In this document: piece by piece, positions 44,280 through 54,747 of the stretch
Layout: each line of letters opens with the position of its first letter
Position numbering within the stretch: position 1 is the first letter of the stretch
NCBI RefSeq assembly: GCF_001612965.1
Contig: NZ_BDBL01000026.1
Span: 80,861 to 144,860 of the forward strand
From: Nocardia kruczakiae NBRC 101016
GTDB lineage: Bacteria > Actinomycetota > Actinomycetes > Mycobacteriales > Mycobacteriaceae
Reading direction: 5' to 3'
Length of the DNA stretch: 64,000 nt
Made by a program: the position numbers and the translations under genes
Notes under the pieces: generated by a model
The model's database searches: none
What the model was told of the DNA's origin: nothing
Seen by the model: the letters and a program-made list of their open reading frames with translations, nothing else

Positions 44280-44291
44280 GGCCGTACCGTA
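44279..44291 (-). promoter_or_regulatory. Leaderless promoter of the TIGR02569-type gene
   Basis: TACGGT (44291-44286) on the minus strand, six bases, then GTG at 44279. The gene therefore need not depend on moeZ transcription. Confidence 0.5.
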
Positions 44292-44353
44292 ACCCCGCCG
44301 ACTTGTCCACTCGAGACAACGCGCCGGAGGTCAGGGCACCGAAACGACCACCA

Positions 44354-45553
44354 TCAGTAGACGGGCAGGCTCGGGTCTACCTGGTTGGCCCAGGCGACGA
44401 TTCCGCCCTGGAGGTGGGTGGCGTCGGAGAATCCGGCGCGCTTCAAGGCCGCCAGTGCCTCCGCGGAGCGGATGCCGGTCTTGCAGTGCAGGACGATCGG
44501 GGTGTTCTGCGGGAGTTCGGCGAGAGCCTCGCCGGACAGGATGCGGTCCTTGGGGATCAGGGTCGCGCCGTCGATGCGGACGATGTCCCATTCCACCGGT
44601 TCGCGGACATCGATGATGGCGACGTCCTTGCCCGCGTCGAGCATGTCCTTGAGCTCGCGAGCGGTCACCGTCGAACCGACCGCGGCGGCCTGGCCCTCCT
44701 CGGAGACCACGCCGCAGAACGCCTCGTAGTCGATGAGTTCGGTGATGGGCTGACGCTCCGGATCGCGCCGCAGCTTGATGGTGCGGTAGTTCATATCCAG
44801 TGCGTCGTAGACCATCAGCCGGCCGAGCAGGGTCTCCCCGATACCGGTGATCAGCTTGATGGCCTCGGTGACCATGATCGAACCGATCGACGCGCACAGC
44901 ACACCCAGCACACCGCCCTCGGCGCAGGACGGCACCATGCCCGGCGGCGGCGCCTCGGGGTACAGGTCGCGGTAGTTGATGCCACGCTTCTCACCGTTCG
45001 GACCGTCGGGGGCGTCCTCCCAGAACACCGACACCTGGCCCTCGAACCGGTAGATCGACCCCCACACATAGGGCTTACCGGCCAACACGGCGGCGTCGTT
45101 GACCAGGTAGCGGGTGGCGAAGTTGTCGGTGCCGTCGACGATCAGGTCGTACTGCGCGAACAGATCGACCGCGTTCTCCGGCTCCAGCCGGAGCTTGTGC
45201 AGTACCACCTCGACGCCGGAATTGATCTCGAGAATCGAATCGCGCGCACTGTCGGCCTTGCTGCGGCCGATATCGGATTCACCGTGAATGATCTGCCGTT
45301 GCAGATTCGACGCGTCCACCTCGTCGAACTCCACGATGCCGAGCGTGCCGACACCGGCGGCGGCCAGATACAGCAGCGCCGGCGAGCCTAGACCACCGGC
45401 GCCGATCACCAGCACCTTGGCATTCTTCAGACGTTTCTGCCCGTCCATCCCGACATCGGGAATGATCAGATGCCGGCTGTAGCGGGCGACCTCATCCCTG
45501 GTCAGCTCCGCGGCCGGTTCGACCAGTGGCGGCAGGGACTGTGGTGATGACAC
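44354..45553 (-). CDS. moeZ: MoeZ: adenylyltransferase/sulfurtransferase for sulfur carrier proteins
   Basis: A 399-residue ThiF/MoeB-type enzyme fused to a rhodanese domain. The nucleotide loop is VLVIGAGGLGSPALLYL, the adenylation region QRQIIHG, and the rhodanese active Cys lies in VLHCKTGIRS near the C-terminus. It adenylates and sulfurates small carriers such as MoaD and CysO, feeding molybdopterin, cysteine and thio-cofactor synthesis. The GTG at 45553 has GAGGAG eight bases upstream and gives SSPQSLPPLVEP, the family opening. Gene order with its neighbours matches Rv3205c-Rv3206c-Rv3207c as I recall. Confidence 0.92.
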   Translation of the reverse strand: MSSPQSLPPLVEPAAELTRDEVARYSRHLIIPDVGMDGQKRLKNAKVLVIGAGGLGSPALLYLAAAGVGTLGIVEFDEVDASNLQRQIIHGESDIGRSKADSARDSILEINSGVEVVLHKLRLEPENAVDLFAQYDLIVDGTDNFATRYLVNDAAVLAGKPYVWGSIYRFEGQVSVFWEDAPDGPNGEKRGINYRDLYPEAPPPGMVPSCAEGGVLGVLCASIGSIMVTEAIKLITGIGETLLGRLMVYDALDMNYRTIKLRRDPERQPITELIDYEAFCGVVSEEGQAAAVGSTVTARELKDMLDAGKDVAIIDVREPVEWDIVRIDGATLIPKDRILSGEALAELPQNTPIVLHCKTGIRSAEALAALKRAGFSDATHLQGGIVAWANQVDPSLPVY

Positions 45554-45666
45554 GTCGCAGACTCCTCGAATCGAATTCGCCGATAGGGCTTGCATGTGCA
45601 ACGCGGCGAACCGAGCCGTTCTTCCCAGCTCGCCTCTCCGCGAGCCGTCGTGCCGGCATGCCGTTG

Positions 45667-46791
45667 CTATCCCCGAGGATACGGCCAGGGGTTGAACCGG
45701 CATTTCTTCCCGTCCATCGGCACCACGCCCTGCGGGTCCAGGGTCGCGATGTCGTTGTTGCGGGTGCCGAAGGTCTGCTGCATCATCACCGGCGCCAGAC
45801 CGCCGTCGACCTCGCACGGCTGGTGTTCGTGGTAGCCGATGGCATGGCCGACCTCGTGATTGATCTGGTACTGGCGATAGGAGCCGATATCGCCCTCGAA
45901 GGCGGTGGCGCCGCGCACCCAGCGCACCTCCGAGAGCACCACGCGGCCGAGATCGGAGTTGTAGCAGGAGGAATCGATCGGAATCTCGAAACCGCAGGCC
46001 GATTTGGTGGTCTGCCGCGAGGTCAGCGAGATCCGGAAATCCGGTACGCCGGTGTCGATGCGGCGGAAACCGAAGCGTGGGTCGTGGGTCCAGCTCTTGG
46101 GATTGGCCAGGGTCGCCTCCACCATCTTGGCGACCGAATCGTCCCCGCCCAGCGCGGTGGTGTCGACGCCGTTCTCGACCTCGACGGTGTAACTGAACTG
46201 ATGCTCCTGACCGGCCCCGATCTGCGCCGACGTCCCGGGAACGATATGCCAGGTGCCCGCCGCGGTCTCCGTGAACGCCCCGCCCGCGGGGAGCGCGCCG
46301 GAGGGCGGATCGCCGGCGAACTTACCGTCACCCTTGGGCGGTGCGCCGATGATGCCGGCCTTACTGGTGTGCTGACTGAGCCGGCCCAGCGCGGGTGTGG
46401 AGCCGCCGGAGGTGTCGGTACCCCCCTTGACGGCGTCCACGACGACCAGCACGGTGATGATCACCAGCACCGGCAGTGCGTAGGCTCGCCAGCCGTAGGT
46501 GGAGACGAACCGGCCCAGCGCGCTCTGCTTCTTCGTATCCCGTTCCGGCCGTGGCCGATTCGCCGCATCGTGAGCACCGGTCGGATCCCATTTCGCACGC
46601 AGCGGTTGATGGGAACGATCGCCGTGGCCGTTGCCGGAATACAGGCCGAGCGGATCGTAGAATTCGGGGATTTCCGTAAGTTGCTGCCGGTCACGCCGGT
46701 CGGCGCCGGCCGATTCCGGGCGCGCGGCCAGCACGCCTGCGGGGCGAGGCGAATCGGGCCCGCCGGTCGGTCTGCCCCGTTGATCGCTCAC
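45667..46791 (-). CDS. DUF3152 membrane-anchored zincin-like protein (Rv3207c-like)
   Basis: A 374-residue protein: a charged, disordered cytoplasmic N-terminus (1-95), one membrane helix (YALPVLVIITVLVVV, about 104-118), a linker and an extracytoplasmic domain with HEVGHAIGYHEH, a zinc-metalloprotease-like motif. The start is a GTG; GAATCT six bases upstream may be a leaderless -10. Function unknown; proteolysis at the cell surface is an inference from the motif. Confidence 0.85.
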   Translation of the reverse strand: MSDQRGRPTGGPDSPRPAGVLAARPESAGADRRDRQQLTEIPEFYDPLGLYSGNGHGDRSHQPLRAKWDPTGAHDAANRPRPERDTKKQSALGRFVSTYGWRAYALPVLVIITVLVVVDAVKGGTDTSGGSTPALGRLSQHTSKAGIIGAPPKGDGKFAGDPPSGALPAGGAFTETAAGTWHIVPGTSAQIGAGQEHQFSYTVEVENGVDTTALGGDDSVAKMVEATLANPKSWTHDPRFGFRRIDTGVPDFRISLTSRQTTKSACGFEIPIDSSCYNSDLGRVVLSEVRWVRGATAFEGDIGSYRQYQINHEVGHAIGYHEHQPCEVDGGLAPVMMQQTFGTRNNDIATLDPQGVVPMDGKKCRFNPWPYPRG

Positions 46792-46856
46792 CCGAACAGA
46801 TTCTCACAGGCCGTTCTGTGGCAGCTACATACCTGCCGTTGACCGGCCGGGGTTGC

Positions 46857-46886
46857 GAGAAATCTCACGGCTGTGCGAGATTTCTC
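46857..46886. promoter_or_regulatory. Tandem near-palindromic GAGA...TCTC sites
   Basis: GAGAAATCTC (46857-46866) and GAGATTTCTC (46877-46886) are reverse complements, 20 bases centre to centre, each inside the frame GCGAGA-3-CTCACGGC. It lies between the divergent DUF3152 and TetR genes. Two full helical turns apart, they could hold two regulator dimers on one face. Confidence 0.5.
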
Positions 46887-47002
46887 ACGGCGGCCAGTTA
46901 CTGACAGGTTGCCAATAGGTGTGGAAGGTTATTCGAATACCACAACGGCAGGAACGGGATCGGCTTCCCAGCCAGTGCACCCGACCGGCAGCGGGCTGCA
47001 TC

Positions 47003-47021
47003 ACGAACGAGTATCGTTCGT
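47003..47021. promoter_or_regulatory. Palindromic operator upstream of the TetR gene
   Basis: ACGAACGA-GTA-TCGTTCGT, a perfect 19-base palindrome 52 bases before the ATG. Size and place fit autoregulation by the TetR protein. Confidence 0.6.
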
Positions 47022-47073
47022 TGAATACCGTGCACATCCACGTTCCCGCCGGGAATCGACTGGGAGAACCGAA

Positions 47074-47736
47074 ATGACTGACCTCGTGGACCGGATGACG
47101 TCCTCGCGACTGTCGTCCGAGGCCATGGCACCGAGCAAGCGCGGAACCCGCCTACCCCGGGAGGCCCGCCGTGCCCAGCTGCTCGCCGCGGCCAGCGAGG
47201 TTTTCGTGCTCCGCGGCTACCACGCCGCCGGCATGGACGAGATCTCGCAATGCGCCGGCGTCTCCAAACCCGTTCTGTACCAGCACTTTTCGAGTAAACT
47301 CGAACTGTATCTGGCGGTCCTGCAGAACTATATCGACGCCCTGGTGTCGAGCGTCCGCCAGGCGCTGCGGTCGACCACCGACAACCGGCAGCGCGTCCGT
47401 GCCGCCGTCGCGGCGTACTTCGACTTCGTCGATCACGAAACCCAGGGTTTCCGACTGGTTTTCGAATCCGACCTGACCAGCGAGCCGCAGGTGCAGCGGC
47501 GCGTCGAACAGGCCACCGAGGCCTGTGTGGACGCCGTCTTCGACCTCGTCGCCCACGATTCCGGACTGGACCCCTACCGCGCCCGCATCCTGGCCGTGGG
47601 ACTCGTGGGCGCCAGCCAGATCACCGCGCGCTACTGGCTCGAGGCGGACCGGCCGATCCCGAAGGAAGAGGCCGTCGACACCACCGTCCAGCTCTGCTGG
47701 GGTGGCCTGTCCCGCGTGCCGCTCTCCCAGCGGTAG
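47074..47736 (+). CDS. TetR-family regulator (Rv3208-like)
   Basis: A 220-residue TetR protein with helix-turn-helix MDEISQCAGVSKPVLYQHFS and a C-terminal domain of unknown ligand. The ATG at 47074 has GGGAGAA seven bases upstream. Neighbour order (DUF3152, TetR, DUF3107) matches Rv3207c-Rv3208-Rv3208A as recalled. A 19-base palindrome upstream is its probable own operator. Confidence 0.88.
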   Translation: MTDLVDRMTSSRLSSEAMAPSKRGTRLPREARRAQLLAAASEVFVLRGYHAAGMDEISQCAGVSKPVLYQHFSSKLELYLAVLQNYIDALVSSVRQALRSTTDNRQRVRAAVAAYFDFVDHETQGFRLVFESDLTSEPQVQRRVEQATEACVDAVFDLVAHDSGLDPYRARILAVGLVGASQITARYWLEADRPIPKEEAVDTTVQLCWGGLSRVPLSQR

Positions 47737-47777
47737 AGCGCTCCCCCGCCTCTCCGCGTATTTCGCGTACAAACTTT

Positions 47778-47811
47778 CGGCCCCGGCTTGCTCCACAGCA
47801 GGCCGGGGCCG
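47778..47811. terminator. Bidirectional terminator hairpin, TetR / DUF3107
   Basis: CGGCCCCGGC and GCCGGGGCCG (10 bp, perfect) around 14 bases, between two convergent genes. No U-run follows. Confidence 0.6.
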
Positions 47812-47853
47812 GTCGTTCGTCATGCCCGCAGCGACTCCGGCCGCGGTCGTCTT

Positions 47854-48081
47854 CTATACCGCGGCGAAGCCCACGCGGCCGCTGGTGGAGGTGCCGATTT
47901 CGACATAGGCCACCCTCGAGGCCTGGATCAGGTACTTGCGCCCCTTCTCGTCCTCGAGGGTCAGCACACCACCCGAACCGCTCAGCGCGCCGGATACCAG
48001 CGCCTCGACCTCCTCGGGGGTCTGCGAGCTGGCGATCACCAGTTCCCGCGGGCTATCCGAAATGCCGATCTTGACCTCCAC
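47854..48081 (-). CDS. DUF3107 protein (TB9.4-like)
   Basis: A 75-residue beta-rich protein: EVKIGISDSPRELVIASSQTP at the start and RKYLIQASRVAYVEIG. Family found in actinobacteria, function unknown. The GTG at 48081 has AGGAGG six bases upstream and matches the MEVKIGI opening I recall for M. tuberculosis TB9.4 (Rv3208A); a TTG two codons earlier is less likely. Confidence 0.85.
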   Translation of the reverse strand: MEVKIGISDSPRELVIASSQTPEEVEALVSGALSGSGGVLTLEDEKGRKYLIQASRVAYVEIGTSTSGRVGFAAV

Positions 48082-48197
48082 GGCCAACCTCCTAGAGTCC
48101 AGATGGTGTCGTTGCCCAGGCTAGTGCAGCGAGGGGGCCGGCGACGACGCGCCCGCCTGTGCTGTCAGCGAACAGCCGGCCGGCCGTCGCGGGCTGC

Positions 48198-48896
48198 TCA
48201 TCCCAGGCTCAGCACCCGCATCCGCTCGGCGTGCGAGTTCTGCATCCGCTCGAACAGCGCCGCCACCCCGTTGAGGTCGCCGGTCGCGGTGAGGACCAGT
48301 TCGGTCAGCTCGTCGCGCTGGGCCATGACGTACTGCGCCTGGGTGATGGCCTCACCGAGCAGCCGCCGGCCCCACAGCGTGAGCCGGTCGCGCTCGGAGC
48401 GGCTGACGGTGACCGCCCGGCGCACCTCCTCGATGACGAATTCCGAGTGGTGGGTTTCGGCCAGCACATCGCGCACGACCGCGGCCACTTCCGGGGCGAG
48501 CGCATCGGCGAGCACCGCGTAGAAGTCGGCGGCGATACCGTCGCCGACGTAGAACTTGACCATCGACTCGAGCCAGTTCGAGGGATCGGTCGAGGCGTGG
48601 TAGTCGTCCAGGGCCCGCACGAACGGCGCCATCGCGTCGAAGACGTCGACGCCGCGGCCCTGCAGCGCTCGCTCGAGCGTGTCGAAATGCTCCATCTCGG
48701 CAGCGGCCATCTTCGCCACCGCGACCTTGCCCCGCAGCGTGGGCGATAATTTCGCCTCTTCCGCCAAGCGGTAGAACGCGGAGATCTCACCGTAGGCGAG
48801 CACCGCGAACAGGTCGGTGACACCGAGATGGTCGGCGGGGATTCGATGATCGGATTCGGTCGAAACACCCAGCGCGCCAGACGTGTTTGCACCCAT
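48198..48896 (-). CDS. Ferritin-like fold protein (MiaE-like, Rv3210c-like)
   Basis: A 232-residue helical protein with the metal-binding pattern of the ferritin/MiaE group: YGEISAFYRLAEEA, then AAAEMEHFDTLE and later LAETHHSEFVIEEVRR. MiaE hydroxylates tRNA bases in other bacteria; whether this relative does so is unknown. TAGGGT seven bases before the ATG suggests a leaderless mRNA. Confidence 0.8.
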   Translation of the reverse strand: MGANTSGALGVSTESDHRIPADHLGVTDLFAVLAYGEISAFYRLAEEAKLSPTLRGKVAVAKMAAAEMEHFDTLERALQGRGVDVFDAMAPFVRALDDYHASTDPSNWLESMVKFYVGDGIAADFYAVLADALAPEVAAVVRDVLAETHHSEFVIEEVRRAVTVSRSERDRLTLWGRRLLGEAITQAQYVMAQRDELTELVLTATGDLNGVAALFERMQNSHAERMRVLSLG

Positions 48897-49025
48897 GGCC
48901 ACCACCCTAATAGGTCGACGCCCGGAGGGGGCGGCGGCGCGACGCCGAAAAGAGTTCCCCCACACGCCGCACCTCACACCGGCATGTCCACGCCGACGGG
49001 TAGCTGCCTCCCCTGCACCGCCGGC

Positions 49026-50075
49026 TCATACCTGGTCGCCCAGGAACTTCTCCAAGTAGCTCCACGTGGTGTCGCGGGCGATCAGGATGCCCAGATGGCT
49101 GCCGGGCGATGTCTCGTAGCGCACCTCGCGGGCACCGGTCAGCGTCCGCTGCCCGTGCGCGACCGCCGCCGCGGGCGTGATCACGTCGTCGGTCCCGCCC
49201 ACGAGCAGTACCGGCGCGGTGATCTCGGCCAGTGCGATCGGCCGGGCGCCGAGGTGCACCACGCCCTTGCCGATGTCGTTGGCCAGCATGAACCGGCTCC
49301 ACAGCTGGTTGTAGAAGCGGCCGGGGTACCCGGGCAGCTGCGACTGGAACCGGTCGATGGTCTCCATCCGGGCCAGTGTCGCCGCATCGGTCAGATTGCT
49401 CGCCAGGAACATCGGCCGGCGCAATTCCCGATCCCAGGCCGCGGCCCGGTAGGCGATACGGGTCAGCGGCGCGGGCACACCGCCGGCCGCCCGGATCAGA
49501 TTCGACACTGTGCGCCCGCCGTCGATCCGGGCCAGCGCGCGGACCTGCGGAACACCGTTGACACGGTTGTAGTCCAGCGGCGCGCCGACGGCGGTGACGG
49601 AGCGAATCGGCAGGGTCGCGTCGGCCGCGGCGGTGAGCAGCGACAGCACGCCGCCGAGGGACCAGCCGACCAGATCGACCGGAGCTCCGTCGCGATCGGC
49701 CGAGACGCGCCGCACCGCCTCGGGCAGGATGTCGTCGACCCAGTCCTCGAATCCCATGCGGCGGTCGGCGAAGCCGATCTCGCCGTAGTCGACGAGATAG
49801 GGCCGGCGGCCGATCTCGAGCAGGAAGCGGGCCATACTCTGGTCCGGGCGCAGATCGAAGCACACCGCCGGGGCCGCCAGCGGCGGAACCATCAGCACTG
49901 CCGTGTCGTCGGCGGCCGGCGGTCCGGCGGGATCGACGTCGAAGCGGCGCAGCAGCCGATGCGGTTCGTCCCAGAGCACCGTCGAGGGAGTGGGGACGGG
50001 CGCTTCGATGCCGTCGCCGAAGGTCAGCGCCCATGCGTTGCGGGCCGCGACGCCCACGGTCTCTGCCAAGCTCAC
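49026..50075 (-). CDS. PhaC-like alpha/beta hydrolase with serine nucleophile
   Basis: A 349-residue protein related to polyhydroxyalkanoate synthases: DYGEIGFADRRMGFEDWVDD and VLLVGGTDDVITPA are typical, and the C-terminal His is in SPGSHLG. The lipase box is GWSLGG; PHA synthases have Cys there, so this is probably a hydrolase or acyltransferase. The GTG at 50075 is preferred since TAAATT lies seven bases upstream; a GTG at 50099 is possible. It is not part of the mycobacterial order I recall at this point. Confidence 0.75.
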   Translation of the reverse strand: MSLAETVGVAARNAWALTFGDGIEAPVPTPSTVLWDEPHRLLRRFDVDPAGPPAADDTAVLMVPPLAAPAVCFDLRPDQSMARFLLEIGRRPYLVDYGEIGFADRRMGFEDWVDDILPEAVRRVSADRDGAPVDLVGWSLGGVLSLLTAAADATLPIRSVTAVGAPLDYNRVNGVPQVRALARIDGGRTVSNLIRAAGGVPAPLTRIAYRAAAWDRELRRPMFLASNLTDAATLARMETIDRFQSQLPGYPGRFYNQLWSRFMLANDIGKGVVHLGARPIALAEITAPVLLVGGTDDVITPAAAVAHGQRTLTGAREVRYETSPGSHLGILIARDTTWSYLEKFLGDQV

Positions 50076-50090
50076 GAGGACCAATTTATC

Positions 50091-50116
50091 GTGTGACACA
50101 CCGTCTCACATATGTG
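50091..50116. repeat. Two adjacent palindromes upstream of the PhaC-like gene
   Basis: GTGTGACACAC (50091-50101) and CACATATGTG (50107-50116) are each self-complementary and lie at the -10/-35 region of the leftward promoter, as operator sites would. Confidence 0.4.
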
Positions 50117-50326
50117 GGCTGGACCACGCCGCGCCGCTCGCACACCCGGCGAGCGAAAGCAGACATATCGACGTCGACCACTCGCCCGCGCACACTTCCG
50201 CGAAATCAGCGTTCCGGCCGACCGCGCCATTTCGCGGGTCACGATGAATTGCCGTGTGCCGCATACGGACCGGAGAGCGAGCAGCGGACGGCGACAGCGG
50301 GAGTGAGGCGAAGAAAGTTATCACGC

Positions 50327-50332
50327 TACAAT
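50327..50332 (+). promoter_or_regulatory. -10 element of rhlE
   Basis: TACAAT, one of the best -10 hexamers in the window; no clear -35 is seen 16-18 bases upstream. Confidence 0.4.
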
Positions 50333-50600
50333 CTCTATGGGCAACGGAAATTTTCGCTCGCACCGCCATATCCCGGCCGGCTGATCGGGACCGGTGGTCG
50401 AGGCAGTGCGACAAGGGGTAACCGGGGCCCGCCGAAAATGTGCGCGCACCAGATCCGCGACCCCTTTGCGCCGCGCTCGGACAGCGATCCGGGTGGCGAG
50501 AGTGCAGGTGGAACCCGCCGGAAATGTGGTGGCCCGGAAATCCGGTCCCAATCCACCCTCGTGCGCGCTGGATGCGACAAACACGAGGAAGGCACGAATC

Positions 50601-52244
<1,644 letters not shown>

Positions 52245-52270
52245 TCGCCGGATCGGTTAGTCTCGCTGAC

Positions 52271-53488
52271 GTGCTCGCACCCGAGCGGCGGACGCGCGCC
52301 GATCTCTATGCCGCAGTCGCGATCGCCGTTGTCGTGGCGATCGCGGCGGTTGTCGTGTGGTCGACGAGCGACGCCCGCGGCACCGAATCCGATCCCGCGG
52401 CCCATCCGGCCTCGGTGGCGCCGACGGCGGATCGTCTGCCGGACGCCCTCACCGAGCGATGGCACGCACCCGACGGCGTCGCCGCGCGGGCACTGGCCTC
52501 GAGCGGCGTCGCCGTCACCGGTGACGGCGGCACCGTCCGCGGCCTCGACGCGGCCACCGGGCGCGAGCTCTGGAAGTATCAGCGCGATCTGCCGCTGTGC
52601 GCGCTGGAGAGCCAATTCGCCACGGTGATCGCCACCTATCGCGATCCGCGCGGTTGCAGCCAGACCACGATGCTCGGCGCGGAGGACGGGCGGCGGCGCA
52701 CCGCGCGCAGCAGCTATATGGACTCGCAGGTCCGGCTGTCCACCGACGGCACCTACGTGCTGGCCCAGGGCCCGCGCCGGCTGGAGGTGTGGCGTTCGGA
52801 TCTGGTCCGCACGCTCGAATACGGCTACGTCGACGCGCAGGTGAACCCGCGCACGCAACCCCGGCACGACTGCACGCTGCTGTCGGCGGCCTCGGGCGGC
52901 AGTCGCCTGGCCGTGCTCGAACGCTGCCCCGACGACCCCGCGGACCGGCTGACGGTGCTGAATCCGGCGCCGAAGGACGCCTCCGCCCCGGAGGAGTACG
53001 GCTCGCACGTCTTGACCGAACCCGGAGCGGCGGCCGCCAACGCCCGCGTCGTGGCGGTCGCGGACAATCGGATCGCGCTGTACCTTCCCGGAACCGATGC
53101 CGCCCCACCGGAATTCGCGATCTACGATGCCAACGCGAATTCGCTTGCGGTGCATCGTCTTTCCGCGCCGATCGCCGACAACAGCACGGTCACCCGGCTC
53201 GGCTCGGCGTATTTCGTGTTCACCGGCAACAGCGTGATCGCCTTGAGCGCGAGCACCTTCGAGCCGCTGTGGACCGCACCGGACGCCCTGGGCGCACCGG
53301 CGATGATGGCGGGCAACGTCCTGGTGCCGGTCGCCGACGGTATCGCGGCGCTCGATCCGGGCAGCGGCGCCCAGCAGAAGCGGATCCCGTTGCGGCGCAG
53401 CGACTATCACGGGGAGCCGATTTCGCTGGCCGTGAGCGGTCCGGTGGTGCTGGAGTTGCGGGGCGGCCGGCTCTACGGAACCAGCTGA
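52271..53488 (+). CDS. Membrane-anchored PQQ-like beta-propeller protein (Rv3212-like)
   Basis: A 405-residue protein with one N-terminal membrane helix (about 13-33, YAAVAIAVVVAIAAVVVW) and an extracytoplasmic beta-propeller of PQQ-like repeats (VRGLDAATGRELWKYQRD is one). Such domains often act as scaffolds; no catalytic residues are recognised. GTG start 26 bases after the rhlE stop; TAGTCT lies seven bases upstream, so it may also have its own leaderless promoter. Confidence 0.82.
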   Translation: MLAPERRTRADLYAAVAIAVVVAIAAVVVWSTSDARGTESDPAAHPASVAPTADRLPDALTERWHAPDGVAARALASSGVAVTGDGGTVRGLDAATGRELWKYQRDLPLCALESQFATVIATYRDPRGCSQTTMLGAEDGRRRTARSSYMDSQVRLSTDGTYVLAQGPRRLEVWRSDLVRTLEYGYVDAQVNPRTQPRHDCTLLSAASGGSRLAVLERCPDDPADRLTVLNPAPKDASAPEEYGSHVLTEPGAAAANARVVAVADNRIALYLPGTDAAPPEFAIYDANANSLAVHRLSAPIADNSTVTRLGSAYFVFTGNSVIALSASTFEPLWTAPDALGAPAMMAGNVLVPVADGIAALDPGSGAQQKRIPLRRSDYHGEPISLAVSGPVVLELRGGRLYGTS

Positions 53489-53544
53489 GCCCACGCCTCG
53501 ATCCGTCCGCCCGGCCGCTCGCGCGGTGCGGCATGATCGAAATC

Positions 53545-54177
53545 ATGAGTGCATCGGACAGGGACTATCGGCTGGTGCTGCTGCGGCACGGCGAGACCGC
53601 GTGGTCGGCGGCGCGCAAACACACCGGGCGCACCGATATCGCGCTCACCGAACGCGGCGAAGCGCAGGCCCGGGCCGCGGGGAAGGTCGTGGCGGGACTC
53701 GGCCTGAGCGATCCGCTGGTACTGACCAGCCCGAAGCAGCGCGCCGTGCACAGCGCCGAACTGGCCGGGCTGCCCGATCCGCGCATCGACGACGACCTGG
53801 TCGAATGGGACTACGGCGACTACGAGGGCCTGACCACCCCGCAGATCCGCGAAACCGCGCCCGGCTGGACGGTCTTCACCGGCGACGTCCCGGGCGGTGA
53901 ATCCGCCGATGCGGTCGGCGCGCGGGCCGACCGGGTGCTGGAATCGGTGGCGCCCGCGCTGCGGATGCGCGATGTGGTGCTGGTCGGGCACGGACATTTC
54001 TCCCGGGTGCTGATCGCGCGCTGGGCGGGGTTCCCGGCTCGGGAGGGACGGCGATTCTTCCTGTCCACGGCCGCGATCAGCGTGCTGGGGCACGATCACC
54101 AGGCCGCGACGATTCTGGCGCACAATATCGTGCCGCCCGAGGCGAGCCGAGAATCCGACACCGAGGCGAGCCGATGA
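53545..54177 (+). CDS. Histidine phosphatase family acid phosphatase (Rv3214-like)
   Basis: A 210-residue phosphoglycerate mutase-fold protein: LVLLRHGETAWS with the catalytic His, the Glu in LVEWDYGDYEG and the second His in VLVGHGHFSRVL. The M. tuberculosis counterpart, once named gpm2, was shown to be a broad acid phosphatase. The ATG at 53545 is preferred; one four codons upstream is possible. The stop overlaps the GNAT start by four bases. Confidence 0.88.
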   Translation: MSASDRDYRLVLLRHGETAWSAARKHTGRTDIALTERGEAQARAAGKVVAGLGLSDPLVLTSPKQRAVHSAELAGLPDPRIDDDLVEWDYGDYEGLTTPQIRETAPGWTVFTGDVPGGESADAVGARADRVLESVAPALRMRDVVLVGHGHFSRVLIARWAGFPAREGRRFFLSTAAISVLGHDHQAATILAHNIVPPEASRESDTEASR

Positions 54178-54653
54178 TTCGCCGCGCCACGCCCGAGGAT
54201 GTGCCCGCCCTGGTCGACCTCGTCTACGACCTCGCCGACTACGAGAAGGCGCGCGAACAGTGTGCCTTGACGGCCGCCGACCTGCACTCCGCCCTGTTCG
54301 GTCCGGCGCCGGCGCTGTTCGCCCATGTCGCGACCGTCGATGGGCGGGTCGCCGGATGCGCGATCTGGTTTCTGAACTATTCGACCTGGACCGGTAAGCA
54401 CGGCATCTATCTGGAGGATCTGTACGTCCGGCCGGAGGCGCGCGGTCGCGGCCTGGGCACGGCGCTGCTCGCCGAACTGGCCCGCGAGGCCGTGGCCAAC
54501 GGATACACCCGGGTGGATTGGTCGGTGCTGGACTGGAATACGCCCTCGATCGAGTTCTACCGCGGGCTGGGTGCGGTGGCCCAGGACGAGTGGACCGGGT
54601 TCCGGCTCGCGGGCGACGCGCTGGCGCGGCTCGCCGATCCCGGAAAAATCTGA
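54174..54653 (+). CDS. GNAT acetyltransferase (Rv3216-like)
   Basis: A 159-residue N-acetyltransferase. The acetyl-CoA loop is VRPEARGRGLGTALL, followed by VDWSVLDWNTPSIEFYRGLGA, typical of the diamine/spermidine acetyltransferase branch. Substrate unproven. It overlaps the phosphatase gene by four bases (ATGA), so the two are coupled. entC, which I recall between these genes in M. tuberculosis, is absent. Confidence 0.88.
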   Translation: MIRRATPEDVPALVDLVYDLADYEKAREQCALTAADLHSALFGPAPALFAHVATVDGRVAGCAIWFLNYSTWTGKHGIYLEDLYVRPEARGRGLGTALLAELAREAVANGYTRVDWSVLDWNTPSIEFYRGLGAVAQDEWTGFRLAGDALARLADPGKI

Positions 54654-54699
54654 GAATTCCGCGCGGCCGGTGTCGATTCCGCGGCGGGGTGCGCGTCGA
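54645..54699 (+). promoter_or_regulatory. ECF-type promoter of DGPF module 2
   Basis: An A-rich AAAAATCTGAGAATTC (54645-54660), TGTCGA (54671-54676), and CGTCGA (54694-54699) 17 bases on. TGTCGA ends 71 bases before the ATG, against 72 in module 1. The A-rich part closely resembles that of the VOC promoter (AAAAATCTCGAGAAAATTC). Confidence 0.6.
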
Positions 54700-54747
54700 A
54701 GAGTTGAATGGCTCGAAAGGCGGGCCACCCACTCGGAGGACGAAACC

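Larger units (their letters stand above)
50076..50600. promoter_or_regulatory. Long divergent region and rhlE leader
   Basis: A 525-base region. On the left, TAAATT (50088-50083, minus) serves the hydrolase and is flanked by two palindromes. A good -10, TACAAT (50327-50332), would start the rhlE mRNA near 50339 and leave a leader of about 260 bases. The leader is moderately GC-rich and has open frames of Arg-rich composition that do not look coding. Confidence 0.45.

Noticed and set aside
49026..50075. Polyhydroxyalkanoate synthase
   Set aside because: The active-site Cys is replaced by Ser and no phasin or phaAB genes are present.
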